The notes beneath the pieces were generated by a model. It was not told where the DNA came from. It was given only the letters and a program-made list of their open reading frames with translations, and did no database searches. This document shows positions 1-8,171 of a stretch of 59,748 nt of DNA, in pieces. The translations under genes and the position numbers were made by a program. Within the stretch, counting starts at the first letter, position 1; every line of letters starts with the position of its first letter. Origin of the DNA: an uncultured Novosphingobium sp. (GTDB taxonomy: Bacteria; Pseudomonadota; Alphaproteobacteria; Sphingomonadales; Sphingomonadaceae); the NCBI GenBank assembly GCA_937996535.1, contig CALKVF010000091.1:1-59748 (forward strand), in the 5' to 3' direction.

Positions 1-17
1 AACCAGTCCTAATAACT
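1..17 (+). rRNA. Possible 3' tip of 23S rRNA (partial)
   Basis: The first bases (AACCAGTCCTAAT...) look like the conserved 3' end of bacterial 23S rRNA, and the position just upstream of a 5S gene fits an rRNA operon. Only the last few bases would be inside the window, so the exact end is a guess. Positions 18-113 are 23S-5S spacer with no gene that I can see. Confidence 0.4.
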
Positions 18-113
18 CTGATCATGCTTGATGAATCCCACCATCAATGACAGCCCTGCTGTCGCCGATGAGGACGATATCAGCCAGAGACGCCTAAGAA
101 GTGCATCGATTAA

Positions 114-276
114 AAACCGTTTCCGCCTGCTTTATTGCTTGGTGGCCATAGCGTCAGTGCCCCACCCGATCCCATCTCGAACTCGGCCGTGAAACCTGAC
201 AGCGCCGATGGTACTAACGCTCAAGCGTTGGAAGAGTAGGACGTCGCCAGGCATTATGGCAGGCGGGCAACGGTTT
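114..276 (+). other. Processing stem enclosing the 5S rRNA
   Basis: Two arms flank the 5S gene. AAACCGTT (114-121) pairs with AACGGTTT (269-276), and CCGCCTGC (123-130) pairs with GCAGGCGG (259-266), with a small internal loop between them. The two 8-bp helices would bring the ends of the 5S precursor together, as RNase III/RNase E processing stems do. The pairing is seen directly; the processing role is inferred from known rRNA precursors. Confidence 0.6.
137..252 (+). rRNA. rrf: 5S ribosomal RNA
   Basis: The sequence has the conserved alphaproteobacterial 5S body: GGTGGCCATAGCG, CCCGATCCCATC, GAACTCGG.CGTGAAAC and GATGGTACT, ending in GTCGCCAGGC. The terminal helix pairs GCTTGG (137-142) with CCAGGC (247-252). 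The length of about 116 nt is normal. It lies between a possible 23S tip and the initiator tRNA, the usual 23S-5S-tRNA-fMet order of sphingomonad rRNA operons. Confidence 0.92.
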
Positions 277-320
277 AAAAAAAACCCATTCACATGTCAG
301 GGCCTTTAGGCCTGCGCTTA

Positions 321-345
321 AAGGGCCTTGATGGCCCTTTTCGTG
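321..345 (+). terminator. Rho-independent-like hairpin after 5S rRNA
   Basis: AAGGGCC (321-327) pairs with GGCCCTT (333-339) around a 5-nt loop, followed by a short T-rich tail. It sits between the 5S gene and the tRNA and could terminate or attenuate the rRNA transcript before the tRNA. Confidence 0.55.
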
Positions 346-396
346 TTTCTGCAGGACTTGTTCTGCAGGTTTTAAGCCCCACATGGGGCATGGTGA

Positions 397-473
<77 letters not shown>

Positions 474-504
474 GCTAAGCATTTGAAAATAAAAGAAAAA
501 TACA

Positions 505-527
505 AAGCCTCCTTCGGGGGGCTTTTT
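505..527 (+). terminator. Rho-independent terminator of tRNA-fMet (element-borne copy)
   Basis: AAGCCTCC (505-512), loop TTCG, then GGGGGCTT (517-524) and a T run form a classical terminator. Its sequence closely parallels the terminator at 8083-8104 that follows the right attachment site (shared TTCGGGG.GCTTTTTGCGTTT). The element therefore seems to have brought both a tRNA 3' end and a related terminator with it. Confidence 0.8.
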
Positions 528-576
528 GCGTTTTAGCCCCGCTGTAAGCACTGTGGAAGCAAGAAGGGGCGTAAAC

Positions 577-2562
577 TTGCGTAGTTTATTGAAATACAAT
601 GATTTAATTGGCCATTCAGAGGCGCCGAGTGGGCCTGAATGGCAGGAACCTGCCGCATTTCACGAGGCGCTGGCTTTTCATATGATGCGCCATGGCGAGA
701 GCTATTTGTTTCTTTGCAGGGCAATCACTCAGCCTGGCGAAACGTTCAATAGGACGACCTTAAGATCATGGCTTGCCGGCGATAAGGCTCCGCGAAGCGT
801 GATCAGCTTCAACGTGCTGGGGCGTATCGAGCGCCGTTATGGTTTGCCGGAGGGATATTTCCGCTCGAAACTCCCGAACCAAAACCGTGCACCTACAGGA
901 ATATATCTGCGCGGGGTCGATCCGTCAGAGCGAAGGCGGCTCGCATGGCATCTCCCGATTGATTTCAACCAGAGATCGGCAAAGGAGCGCCGCGAGATAC
1001 TCGAATGGGTGCGCACTCATATCATTTCGGGTTCCACAGATTACCGTCGCTTTCAGAGTGAGGCCTCCAAAAATCGGTATGCCATTCGTTTCCCCGCACT
1101 GGCAGCCGGGAAAATACGCAGGGGACCTGGGGGGGTAATTAGTGCTCTGGACTGTCTGACGGATAGTTCTGCTGCATTGGTAGCAGGTCGGCTGCAGGCG
1201 GAAATGGAAGAGCTTGTTCGCTTTAAGACTGCTACGTTTACGGAGATCGGGCAGCAAAGGAATGGGGTTTGGGGCGAGGATACCGCGGCCCAGCGGATTG
1301 AACACCTAGGCCTCATGTTTGGTGCATTGGCCGCATCTCCGCACGGTCCTGTTTCAGGTTTTGGGGCGCCTATCGACGATATCAGTTTTGGCCATCTTAT
1401 ATTCCCTCGGGTGTGGGATTGGTATGTGCAGTGGCGCGAACGGAGGCGGGGCTTCTTAACCTCTTGGGAAGCCGATATGCTGCGTCTTGCGGCTTCCCTT
1501 ACCCGCAGGGAGACTGGTTGGATTCGCCAGAATGCTGATTTGGGGGCTCGGTTAAAACCCATTCCACATTTGGTCTCGGAGCAAGACATCGCGAATGTCA
1601 CTGCGAATTGGTCACATGCCTGTGATCGCATGCACGCGCATAGTTTAGCCCGATGCAAAGAGGTCGAGCGCGTTGCCAAGGTGCACCGAGATCCATTTGA
1701 GCCAATTTTGCCTATCCTGAAGTCCGAGAGCCCCGTGGCTGAGTATCGTAAGATCACGGAAGAGATTATTCGGACAATGCCAGATGCGAAGCGGTACCCG
1801 CGAGCAGCGGCTGAAGCAGTGCGCTCGTTCCTCATGCTGCGGCTCGGTTTACATCTAGGCGTGCGGCAGAAGAATCTTCGGCAATTGCTGTTTTGTTCGA
1901 AGGGGCGGGCACCAAAGTCTGAGCGGCAGTTGGAGGCGCTTAAGCGAGGCGAGCTTCGATGGAGTGATAGGGAACAGGGGTGGGAGGTTCTCATTCCAGC
2001 GGTTGCCTTCAAAAATGCCGGATCTTCGTTTTTTGCAGGACGGCCTCTTCGCTTGGTCCTGCCTGACCTCGGCGATCTTTATCGGCACATTGAGGACTAC
2101 CTAAACTGTCATAGGCCTCTGCTTCTTTTACAAGCAGCCGACCCTGGCACCTTCTTCGTTAAGACTGTCAAAGTGACCAGTCAGGATCCGGAATATGACC
2201 AAACCACATTCTACTCAGCGTGGCGGCTGACTATCCAGCGTTACGGAATTTGGAATCCTTACACTCAGAGGGGAGTGGTCAAGGGTTTGCTCCCTCACGG
2301 GCCAAATAACGTACGCGACGTTCTGGCGACGCATATCTTGAAACAGACCGGTTCATACGAACAGGCTAGCTACGCCATCCAGGACACTCCGGAAACCGTG
2401 GCCAAGCACTACGGTCGCTTCTTGCCGCAAGATAAGGCTGCGCTTGCCGCCGAGACTTTGAATAAGGTTTGGAAGGCTGGTGTGAGTAGCCCTCGATTTC
2501 TGGACGCCTTCGATCGCGACGTGTTCTGGGCTAAACCTTGCCTGCCCTGTTTAGCTAGGTAA
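577..2562 (+). CDS. Divergent tyrosine recombinase / integrase of the tRNA-fMet element
   Basis: This is a protein of about 661 aa whose C-terminal third has the tyrosine-recombinase order. The first Arg is in HLGVRQKN (residue 430), Lys is in VAFKNAG (479), the second Arg is in NNVRDVLAT (580) and the nucleophile Tyr is in VAKHYGRF (612). The usual box II HxxR histidine is Asn here, and the residue after the second Arg is Asp rather than His. Residues ~55-100 resemble a helix-turn-helix (TLRSWLAGDKAP). I chose TTG 577 because AAGAAGGGG (561-569) precedes it by 7 nt; the frame is open from 526, and GTG 553 is an alternative. It should catalyse integration and excision between the 45-bp repeats. 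Base composition is lower in GC than the chromosome beyond 10 kb. Confidence 0.85.
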   Translation: MRSLLKYNDLIGHSEAPSGPEWQEPAAFHEALAFHMMRHGESYLFLCRAITQPGETFNRTTLRSWLAGDKAPRSVISFNVLGRIERRYGLPEGYFRSKLPNQNRAPTGIYLRGVDPSERRRLAWHLPIDFNQRSAKERREILEWVRTHIISGSTDYRRFQSEASKNRYAIRFPALAAGKIRRGPGGVISALDCLTDSSAALVAGRLQAEMEELVRFKTATFTEIGQQRNGVWGEDTAAQRIEHLGLMFGALAASPHGPVSGFGAPIDDISFGHLIFPRVWDWYVQWRERRRGFLTSWEADMLRLAASLTRRETGWIRQNADLGARLKPIPHLVSEQDIANVTANWSHACDRMHAHSLARCKEVERVAKVHRDPFEPILPILKSESPVAEYRKITEEIIRTMPDAKRYPRAAAEAVRSFLMLRLGLHLGVRQKNLRQLLFCSKGRAPKSERQLEALKRGELRWSDREQGWEVLIPAVAFKNAGSSFFAGRPLRLVLPDLGDLYRHIEDYLNCHRPLLLLQAADPGTFFVKTVKVTSQDPEYDQTTFYSAWRLTIQRYGIWNPYTQRGVVKGLLPHGPNNVRDVLATHILKQTGSYEQASYAIQDTPETVAKHYGRFLPQDKAALAAETLNKVWKAGVSSPRFLDAFDRDVFWAKPCLPCLAR

Positions 2563-2598
2563 GTTGCTATCGAAAATCCACATGCAGGAGAGTGGTTG

Positions 2599-5500
2599 GT
2601 GAATGCAAATTGGTTGACGCTTGCAAGAGCTGCTGTGTCACTTGGCATCGCTCTGTCTGCGCAGGCGATTTTGGCAGAAGCGCCTTCTGCTGTCAGCCAG
2701 TCTGACGATCAGGCGGGGGCCAGCCTAGAGGCACAATTCCGCGACCCACCGAACGTCGCTCGCCCGCGTGTTTGGTGGCATTGGTTGAACGGAAACGTCA
2801 CCGAACAGGGCATCACCAAAGACCTCGATTGGATGCAACGCGTTGGGATTGGCGGGTTGCAGAACTTCGACATCAATCTGTCCACACCGGTGATGGTCGA
2901 AAAGCGCCTAGCGTATATGACCCCGGAATGGAAAGCCGCGTTCCGTTTTGCCGCTGAACAAGCCGCCAAGCGCGGATTGGAGCTGGCTATCGCTGCATCA
3001 CCTGGTTGGTCGGAAACAGGTGGGCCTTGGGTGCAACCGCAAGATGGGCTTAAAAAGCTGGTCTGGACCGAAACATTCGTGACCGGAGGGAGACCCATCA
3101 GCGCCAAATTAGCTGCGCCCTCCGATGTAGCCGGACCATTTCAGGATATGCCTGCCCTAGATGCAATTCCCGAACTAGGTGGCGGCAATGTAAAGGTTCC
3201 GCCGCGCTTCTATCGCGATATTGCCGTGCTGGCCGTGCCCGCAGGAAGCGCCACGCTGACCAGTCCGGTAGTGACGGATGGAGCAGGTCGGCTGTTGAAT
3301 GGCGCTGCCTTGTTTGACGACAGTTTGAACACTTCGCTCGCGCTTCCTCGCGGCACTTCTGAGGCGCCAGCGACATTTGTCGTAACCTATCCAAATGCGG
3401 TTACGGTTCGCAGCGCAACCCTGCTGGTGCACGGCGCCAAGGGACTCTTTTCAGGAGTGACACTGGTTCCGCGCCTCGAAATAAGTGAGGATGGCAAGAG
3501 TTGGCACCCGCTGGCTGCGATCCCCGTAACCGAAGTTCCGACCACTATCAGCTTTGCACCGGTCACGGCGCGGATGTTCCGCGTAGTATTGCCCCCAGCG
3601 CCTCCGCCGCCCCCCGGCGATTCAGCACCGGGTATCGTTCCGCCGCCGTTCGTGACCAGCTTGATTGCGGCAGCGCAAGCTCCGCTTCAAATTGGCAAGT
3701 TCGCTCTATCCGGCGAAGTTCGGGTTGATCGCTTTGAAAGCAAGGCCGGCTTTGCGCTTGAACGCAACTACTTCGCCTTGGACCAAAGCGATCGAGACGC
3801 GCCGGCCATCGCGTTGACAGACGTCGTCGACCTGACTGACAAACTGCGGGATGATGGCACTCTCAACTGGACTCCGCCCAAAGGGAGCTGGCGAGTAATC
3901 CGGATCGGCGCGTCACTGTTGGGTACGACCAATCATCCCGCACCAGAGGAGGCCACCGGGCTGGAGGTGGACAAATTCGATGGTGCTGCAGTGGCGGCCT
4001 ATCTAAATCACTACATCGGCATGTACCGCGATGCGGTCGGGGATGACCTGCTGGGGCAGCGGGGCGTGCGCGCGATTCTGACCGACAGTATTGAAGTGGG
4101 CGCGGCGAATTGGACGCCCAAAATGTTGGAGCAGTTTCGCATCTTGCGCGGCTATGATCCGAGACCTTGGATGCCTGTGCTGACAGGCGTGGTTGTCGGC
4201 TCCCGCGATCAGAGCGACAAGTTCCTCTATGATTGGCGCCGCACGCTGAGCGACCTGATTGCCTCGCAGCACTATGGCACGATTGCTCGGATTGCCCACG
4301 AGCGTGGCCTAAAGGTCTATGGCGAAGCGCTGGAGAATGGTCGCCCCTCGCTAGGTGATGACATGGCAATGCGAAGCCACGCGGACGTGCCAATGGCGGC
4401 GATGTGGACATTTGCGAGCCAGGCGGGCCCGATGCCCAGTTTCGTCGCCGACATTAAGGGCGCCGCATCGGTTGCTCATCTCTACGGTCAAAATCTCGTC
4501 GCTGCGGAATCGATGACGTCTGCACTGGCTTACTGGGCCTATTCCCCGCGAGACCTTCGCCGGATCATCGACCTCGAATTCGTCACAGGGGTCAATCGCC
4601 CGGTCATTCACACCTCGGTTCATTCGCCGATGGATGACAAAGAGCCGGGCCTGTCGCTTATGATTTTCGGACAGCACTTCAATCGACACGAAACCTGGGC
4701 TGAATTGGCGAAGCCTTGGATGGATTACATGGCGCGCAGTGCCTTGCTACTTCAGCGCGGCCGGTATGTCGCAGACGTGGCCTATTTCTATGGCGAGGAA
4801 GCACCGCTCACCGGTCTGTACGGAGAGAGGCTGGTTGGAGATGCCCCGCGCACCAACGCTTATGATTTCGTAAACAGCGATGCGCTGATGAACGTGCTGG
4901 CCAATGATGGTCCCGACATCGTTGCGCCAAGCGGCGCGCGTTATCGGGCTTTGTTTCTTGGCGGATCCTCGGATCATATGACGCTGGGCGCCCTGCAGCG
5001 GATTGCGGGGTTGGTGCAAGGTGGCGCGACCATCGTGGGCAAAGCACCCAAAACGTCACCCAGTCTGATGGGGAGCAACCAAAACGATGAGTGGCAGGCG
5101 CTGGTGTCTAGGCTTTGGCCTGGCTCTGGCGATACTCGCATCGGCAATGGCCGTGTCATTGCTGGCAATGACATCGAGGCAGCCCTGCGCACGATGGGTT
5201 TACTGCCCGACTTTTCTTTTGTGGGATCGCCTGGGGACGATGTGCCATTTGTTCACCGCCGCGATGGCGATGGCGATTACTACTTCCTTGTCAACCGCAA
5301 TAGCCGAGCCACAAACGGCGAAGCACGCTTTCGCGTTAGTGGTAAAGCCCCCGAACTATGGCATGCCGATACCGGCGTCAGCGAACCGATAGGTTACCGG
5401 GTGGAAGGCGATATTACGGTTGTTCCGATTGCTCTTGCGGCCGAAGAGTCTGTATTTGTGGTATTTCGTAAGCCGGCGACTAGGCCTGCGTTGAAAGTCT

Positions 5501-6003
5501 TGCAGCCAGTCTTAACGCCAGTCGGAGCGCTGGATATGGGCTGGTCGGTTCAGTTTCAGCCGGGGCGCGGCGCGCCCGCCAGAGCCACGTTCGCAAAGCT
5601 TGCCCCGCTCGATGAACACAGTGCGCCAGGGATTAGGTTCTTCTCCGGCATAGCCACGTATTCTCGCAAATTCACGGCCCCTAGAGGTTGGAAGCCGGGC
5701 CGCCCCCTATGGGTTGACCTTGGCGAGGTGGGAGATCTTGCACAGGTCAGCGTAAACGGGGAAGATGTTGGAACGGTCTGGCATGCACCTTACCGGGTAA
5801 ATGTCGCTAATGCGGCCAAACCGGGGGGCAATTTGCTCATCGTGCGTGTTGCCAACTTGTGGGTCAATCGCTTGATAGGTGATGCCCAAGCTGGTGCTGC
5901 CCAAGTGACATGGACCGCAATCCCAACCTACCTGAAGGAAGCCCCCTTGCGTCGTTCAGGCCTGATCGGACCGGTCACGCTGTTAGTGCCAGGCTCCAGA
6001 TAA
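2599..6003 (+). CDS. Secreted alpha-L-rhamnosidase, GH106-type glycoside hydrolase
   Basis: A protein of 1,134 aa with an N-terminal signal peptide (hydrophobic AAVSLGIALSAQAILAEA), predicted to be exported. The mature start RPRVWWHWLNGNVTEQG, followed by KDLDWMQRVGIGG, is the hallmark of the GH106 rhamnosidase family. The C-terminus (~1035-1120) forms a galactose-binding-like beta-sandwich (WVDLGEVGDLAQVSVNG). The family removes terminal L-rhamnose from plant or microbial glycans. GGAG at 2587-2590 supports GTG 2599 over TTG 2596. It is cargo of the tRNA element, 36 bp after the integrase gene, and its stop codon abuts an IS end. The reading frame looks intact and full length. No rhamnose-catabolic genes are nearby. 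Confidence 0.85.
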   Translation: MNANWLTLARAAVSLGIALSAQAILAEAPSAVSQSDDQAGASLEAQFRDPPNVARPRVWWHWLNGNVTEQGITKDLDWMQRVGIGGLQNFDINLSTPVMVEKRLAYMTPEWKAAFRFAAEQAAKRGLELAIAASPGWSETGGPWVQPQDGLKKLVWTETFVTGGRPISAKLAAPSDVAGPFQDMPALDAIPELGGGNVKVPPRFYRDIAVLAVPAGSATLTSPVVTDGAGRLLNGAALFDDSLNTSLALPRGTSEAPATFVVTYPNAVTVRSATLLVHGAKGLFSGVTLVPRLEISEDGKSWHPLAAIPVTEVPTTISFAPVTARMFRVVLPPAPPPPPGDSAPGIVPPPFVTSLIAAAQAPLQIGKFALSGEVRVDRFESKAGFALERNYFALDQSDRDAPAIALTDVVDLTDKLRDDGTLNWTPPKGSWRVIRIGASLLGTTNHPAPEEATGLEVDKFDGAAVAAYLNHYIGMYRDAVGDDLLGQRGVRAILTDSIEVGAANWTPKMLEQFRILRGYDPRPWMPVLTGVVVGSRDQSDKFLYDWRRTLSDLIASQHYGTIARIAHERGLKVYGEALENGRPSLGDDMAMRSHADVPMAAMWTFASQAGPMPSFVADIKGAASVAHLYGQNLVAAESMTSALAYWAYSPRDLRRIIDLEFVTGVNRPVIHTSVHSPMDDKEPGLSLMIFGQHFNRHETWAELAKPWMDYMARSALLLQRGRYVADVAYFYGEEAPLTGLYGERLVGDAPRTNAYDFVNSDALMNVLANDGPDIVAPSGARYRALFLGGSSDHMTLGALQRIAGLVQGGATIVGKAPKTSPSLMGSNQNDEWQALVSRLWPGSGDTRIGNGRVIAGNDIEAALRTMGLLPDFSFVGSPGDDVPFVHRRDGDGDYYFLVNRNSRATNGEARFRVSGKAPELWHADTGVSEPIGYRVEGDITVVPIALAAEESVFVVFRKPATRPALKVLQPVLTPVGALDMGWSVQFQPGRGAPARATFAKLAPLDEHSAPGIRFFSGIATYSRKFTAPRGWKPGRPLWVDLGEVGDLAQVSVNGEDVGTVWHAPYRVNVANAAKPGGNLLIVRVANLWVNRLIGDAQAGAAQVTWTAIPTYLKEAPLRRSGLIGPVTLLVPGSR

Positions 6004-6005
6004 TA

Positions 6006-6115
6006 TGAACCGCACCGGGATTGCCGGAGGCCCTTACTCCTGAAAGGAAAAGTCTACCATGAGCAAGGCGACGAACACGTTGGCACCTGAGGTCGTGAGC
6101 GGGCAGTACGCGTAG
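6006..6115 (+). mobile_element. IS3-family left-end remnant with truncated orfA
   Basis: The segment starts with a terminal-repeat-like TGAACCGCACCGGG, then GAAAGGA as ribosome binding site and ATG at 6059. The peptide MSKATNTLAPEVV matches the beginning of IS3-family OrfA proteins and then runs out of homology, stopping at TAG 6113-6115 after 18 codons. It is therefore the left end of an IS cut off shortly after its first codons. It begins two bases after the rhamnosidase stop codon. Confidence 0.65.
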
Positions 6116-6152
6116 TGGACTTGTAACGGTTTTGCGCCGGTCACCTATCGCG

Positions 6153-6445
6153 TTATGTCACCTTAGCATCGAACGCGAGTGGTCTGATGCCACCCAGATG
6201 TGAAGTCGTCTGCGGGTGTTGTAGAACCTGTTGATGTGCTGGAAGATGGCAGCCTCGGCTTGACGCCGCGTTGGCCAGCTCTGCCGCCAGATGAGTTCCG
6301 CCTTCAGGGATTTTAAGAAGGTCTCAACGGAGGCATCGTCATAACAATTGCCCTTGCCGCTCATAGATGGACGCAGGCCGTGAGCCCGCAGCGCCTTCTG
6401 ATAGGCATAAGAGCAATATTGGCTACCGCGAATCAGATTGGGAAA
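6153..6445 (-). pseudogene. IS3-family transposase OrfB, C-terminal fragment with frameshift
   Basis: Read on the minus strand, it gives RGSQYCSYAYQKAL, then MSGKGNCYDDASVETFLKSL and FYNTRRR, the conserved end of the IS3 DDE integrase domain. The N-terminal two thirds are missing. Just after RRR the frame shifts by one base: the other frame continues SHLGGIRPLAFDAKVT and stops at 6153-6155, which is the expected C-terminus. It points toward the orfA remnant at 6006-6115, so the two fragments are not a simple solo IS. Positions 6446-6625 beyond it show no recognisable gene. Confidence 0.75.
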
Positions 6446-6625
6446 GGCCGCCCGACGGTGGATTACGGAGGCGCACGGCCATGGCCAGTGCTCGGCTCGC
6501 CAGATTACTTCTTCATCCTGTCACTGACCACTCAGCCCACTACGCGGCGGCTACTGACCACCAAAGAACATGGGGTCCTTTGTGTGTCTCTAAAGAATTG
6601 GCCCTAGTTGAGGTTCGCCGAGGCG

Positions 6626-7726
6626 TTATGCTCGAAGAGCATAGCTAGTGCTCCGCCCTCCAGCGGCCTCTTTTTCCAATACCCTCAAAGCAATTAGCGC
6701 ATCAATGTCACGAAGTGCGGTGTCCTGGGAGCATTTTGCGATTTGTGACCATTTTGATGAAGTCAGCTTTCCCTCGAAGCCATCCAGGAGTTTATTAAGC
6801 ATCATCCGCTGCCGCTCGTTTAGCTGGGCGTCACGCATGGTTTCCCAGAACCGTGCTTTGGACAGCACGTTCCGCAGTTCGACCTCTGAACGACTAATCG
6901 CGCCGTCGAGGCAGTCCAGAAACCAAGCGAGCCATGCAGTAATATCGAGATCGCCCTTCTGGGTTTTCTCGAGAATGTCGTAGTAGGCTTTTCGGCGCTG
7001 CCGGATCTCGGCGGACATTGAATAGAACCGCTGCGAGCTGCCCTCGGAGCGCGCCAAGACCATGTCCGCGATGGCGCGGGCAATGCGGCCGTTACCATCG
7101 TCAAACGGATGGATGGTGACATACCAAAGGTGCGCAATTACCGCCTTGATTACCGGATCATATTCTTGAGCGTTTTCGAACCATTCCAAAAAGCGGTTCA
7201 TCTCGTGGGTCAGTAATGCTGCGACCGGAGCCTGATAGTGTACCTTCTCCCTGCCGTACGGTCCTGACACGACCTGCATCGGCCCATCCTCATCCATACG
7301 CCACGCTCCGACGGTAATTCGGGTCATTCCGCTTCGGCCGGTCGGGAATAGTGCGGCGTGCCAACCAAAGAGGCGTTCGTCGGTTAATGGCTGGGCGAAG
7401 TTCTGTGTGGCATCGAGCAGCATCTCGACCACGCCTTCTACATTTCGGTCAGAATGTACCAAGCCGCCGATATCCATTCCAAGCCGGCGTGCGATCGAGG
7501 AGCGGACTTGATCACGATTTAGCTCTTCACCCTCAATTTCGCTCGATTTAAGCACGTCGTTGGTTAGCGTCGCGAGTATGGCTTCGCTGCGCCATTCAAA
7601 CCCTAGGCCCTCCATTCGACCAATCAGCCGCCCCTGACGGTGGCGCACGGTAGCTAATGGTACGGAGAGCTCATCTTCGCGCCAACGAAACTTCGGCCAT
7701 TCGGGCAACTGGTGAATGTAGCGCAT
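6626..7726 (-). CDS. Fic family protein with DUF4172 N-terminus and C-terminal winged helix
   Basis: A 366-aa protein starting MRYIHQLPEWPKFRWRE, the DUF4172 opening. The inhibitory helix motif SSEIEG (61-66, [S/T]xxxE[G/N]) lies N-terminal to the active site, so this is a class II Fic. The catalytic loop HPFDDGNGRIAR (206-217) matches HPFx[D/E]GNGRxxR with every key residue present, which predicts an active AMP (nucleotidyl) transferase acting on protein hydroxyls. A winged-helix-like C-terminus (~310-366) could bind DNA. No separate antitoxin gene is seen, in keeping with built-in inhibition. The gene is the last cargo of the tRNA element, and its upstream region carries repeated half-sites. 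Confidence 0.88.
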   Translation of the reverse strand: MRYIHQLPEWPKFRWREDELSVPLATVRHRQGRLIGRMEGLGFEWRSEAILATLTNDVLKSSEIEGEELNRDQVRSSIARRLGMDIGGLVHSDRNVEGVVEMLLDATQNFAQPLTDERLFGWHAALFPTGRSGMTRITVGAWRMDEDGPMQVVSGPYGREKVHYQAPVAALLTHEMNRFLEWFENAQEYDPVIKAVIAHLWYVTIHPFDDGNGRIARAIADMVLARSEGSSQRFYSMSAEIRQRRKAYYDILEKTQKGDLDITAWLAWFLDCLDGAISRSEVELRNVLSKARFWETMRDAQLNERQRMMLNKLLDGFEGKLTSSKWSQIAKCSQDTALRDIDALIALRVLEKEAAGGRSTSYALRA

Positions 7727-7727
7727 A

Positions 7728-7825
7728 TTCTCCGCATCCTTTGCGCCGATTATGCTCCTTTTTCTCCGCAGGGCAAGCTGTATTCACCGCAATTTATGCG
7801 GTGAAAAATAAGTGTAATCGCCGCA
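7728..7825 (-). promoter_or_regulatory. Candidate operator array upstream of the Fic gene
   Basis: There is a perfect 9-bp inverted repeat, TTCACCGCA (7783-7791) and TGCGGTGAA (7797-7805), with a 5-nt spacer. The same half-site recurs as TTCTCCGCA at 7762-7770 and 7728-7736 and, weaker, TCGCCGCA at 7818-7825, all in one orientation. The copy nearest the gene lies between its start codon and the next repeat. This looks like a binding array for a DNA-binding protein, plausibly the Fic protein's own winged-helix domain. The repeats are seen; the binder is inferred. Positions 7826-8009 hold no gene that I can support. Confidence 0.6.
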
Positions 7826-8009
7826 AGAAGGGGCTGGGGGTGGTTCTAATGTGGTTTCTCACACCCAAAACTCTTCCAAACTTTCAGGTTAAGGCGGAAA
7901 AACGAAGTGTCGGAGAAAGCATATAGCGGAGAGTTTTTACGTAGTTGAAATTGCGTCAAAAAACGGGGTTTAGGGTGTCGTGGCGTAGTCTATCGTGAAA
8001 TAGCGCACT

Positions 8010-8054
8010 CTCATAACCTGAAGGTCGTAGGTTCAAATCCTACCCCCGCAACCA
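8010..8054 (+). repeat. Right attachment site (attR), 45-bp tRNA-fMet fragment
   Basis: An exact copy of 429-473 of the tRNA-fMet gene, lacking the acceptor 5' strand and D-arm, so it is not a functional tRNA. It is the original chromosomal 3' end of the tRNA gene, displaced by integration of the 7.6-kb element. Confidence 0.9.
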
Positions 8055-8082
8055 ACAAAACCCATCACAATCCATTCGCAGC

Positions 8083-8104
8083 AGCTCCCTTCGGGGAGCT
8101 TTTT
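8083..8104 (+). terminator. Original tRNA-fMet terminator
   Basis: AGCTCCC (8083-8089), loop TTCG, then GGGAGCT (8094-8100) and a T run. It stands at nearly the same distance from the tRNA 3' end (28 nt) as the left copy (31 nt). It is presumably the native terminator, now detached from its tRNA. Confidence 0.75.
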
Positions 8105-8130
8105 GCGTTTGTGCTGAGCGCACAACGCAA
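8103..8130 (+). promoter_or_regulatory. Inverted repeat before the DUF347 gene
   Basis: TTGCGTTTGTGC (8103-8114) is mirrored by GCACAACGCAA (8120-8130), with one base missing in the right arm. It overlaps the T run of the preceding terminator and ends about 40 bp before the start of the next gene. It may be an operator or an extended terminator structure. Confidence 0.35.
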
Positions 8131-8171
8131 GCATAGCCCGCCTCTAAGTCGCACCCTTCAGGAGAACTTGC

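Noticed and set aside
6367..6648. Small plus-strand frames beside the IS fragment
   Set aside because: They overlap the transposase remnant on the other strand and show no family motif or ribosome site.
8010..8054. A second tRNA-fMet gene
   Set aside because: Only the 3' 45 bases are present; the 5' acceptor strand and D-arm are missing, so it is an attachment-site fragment.
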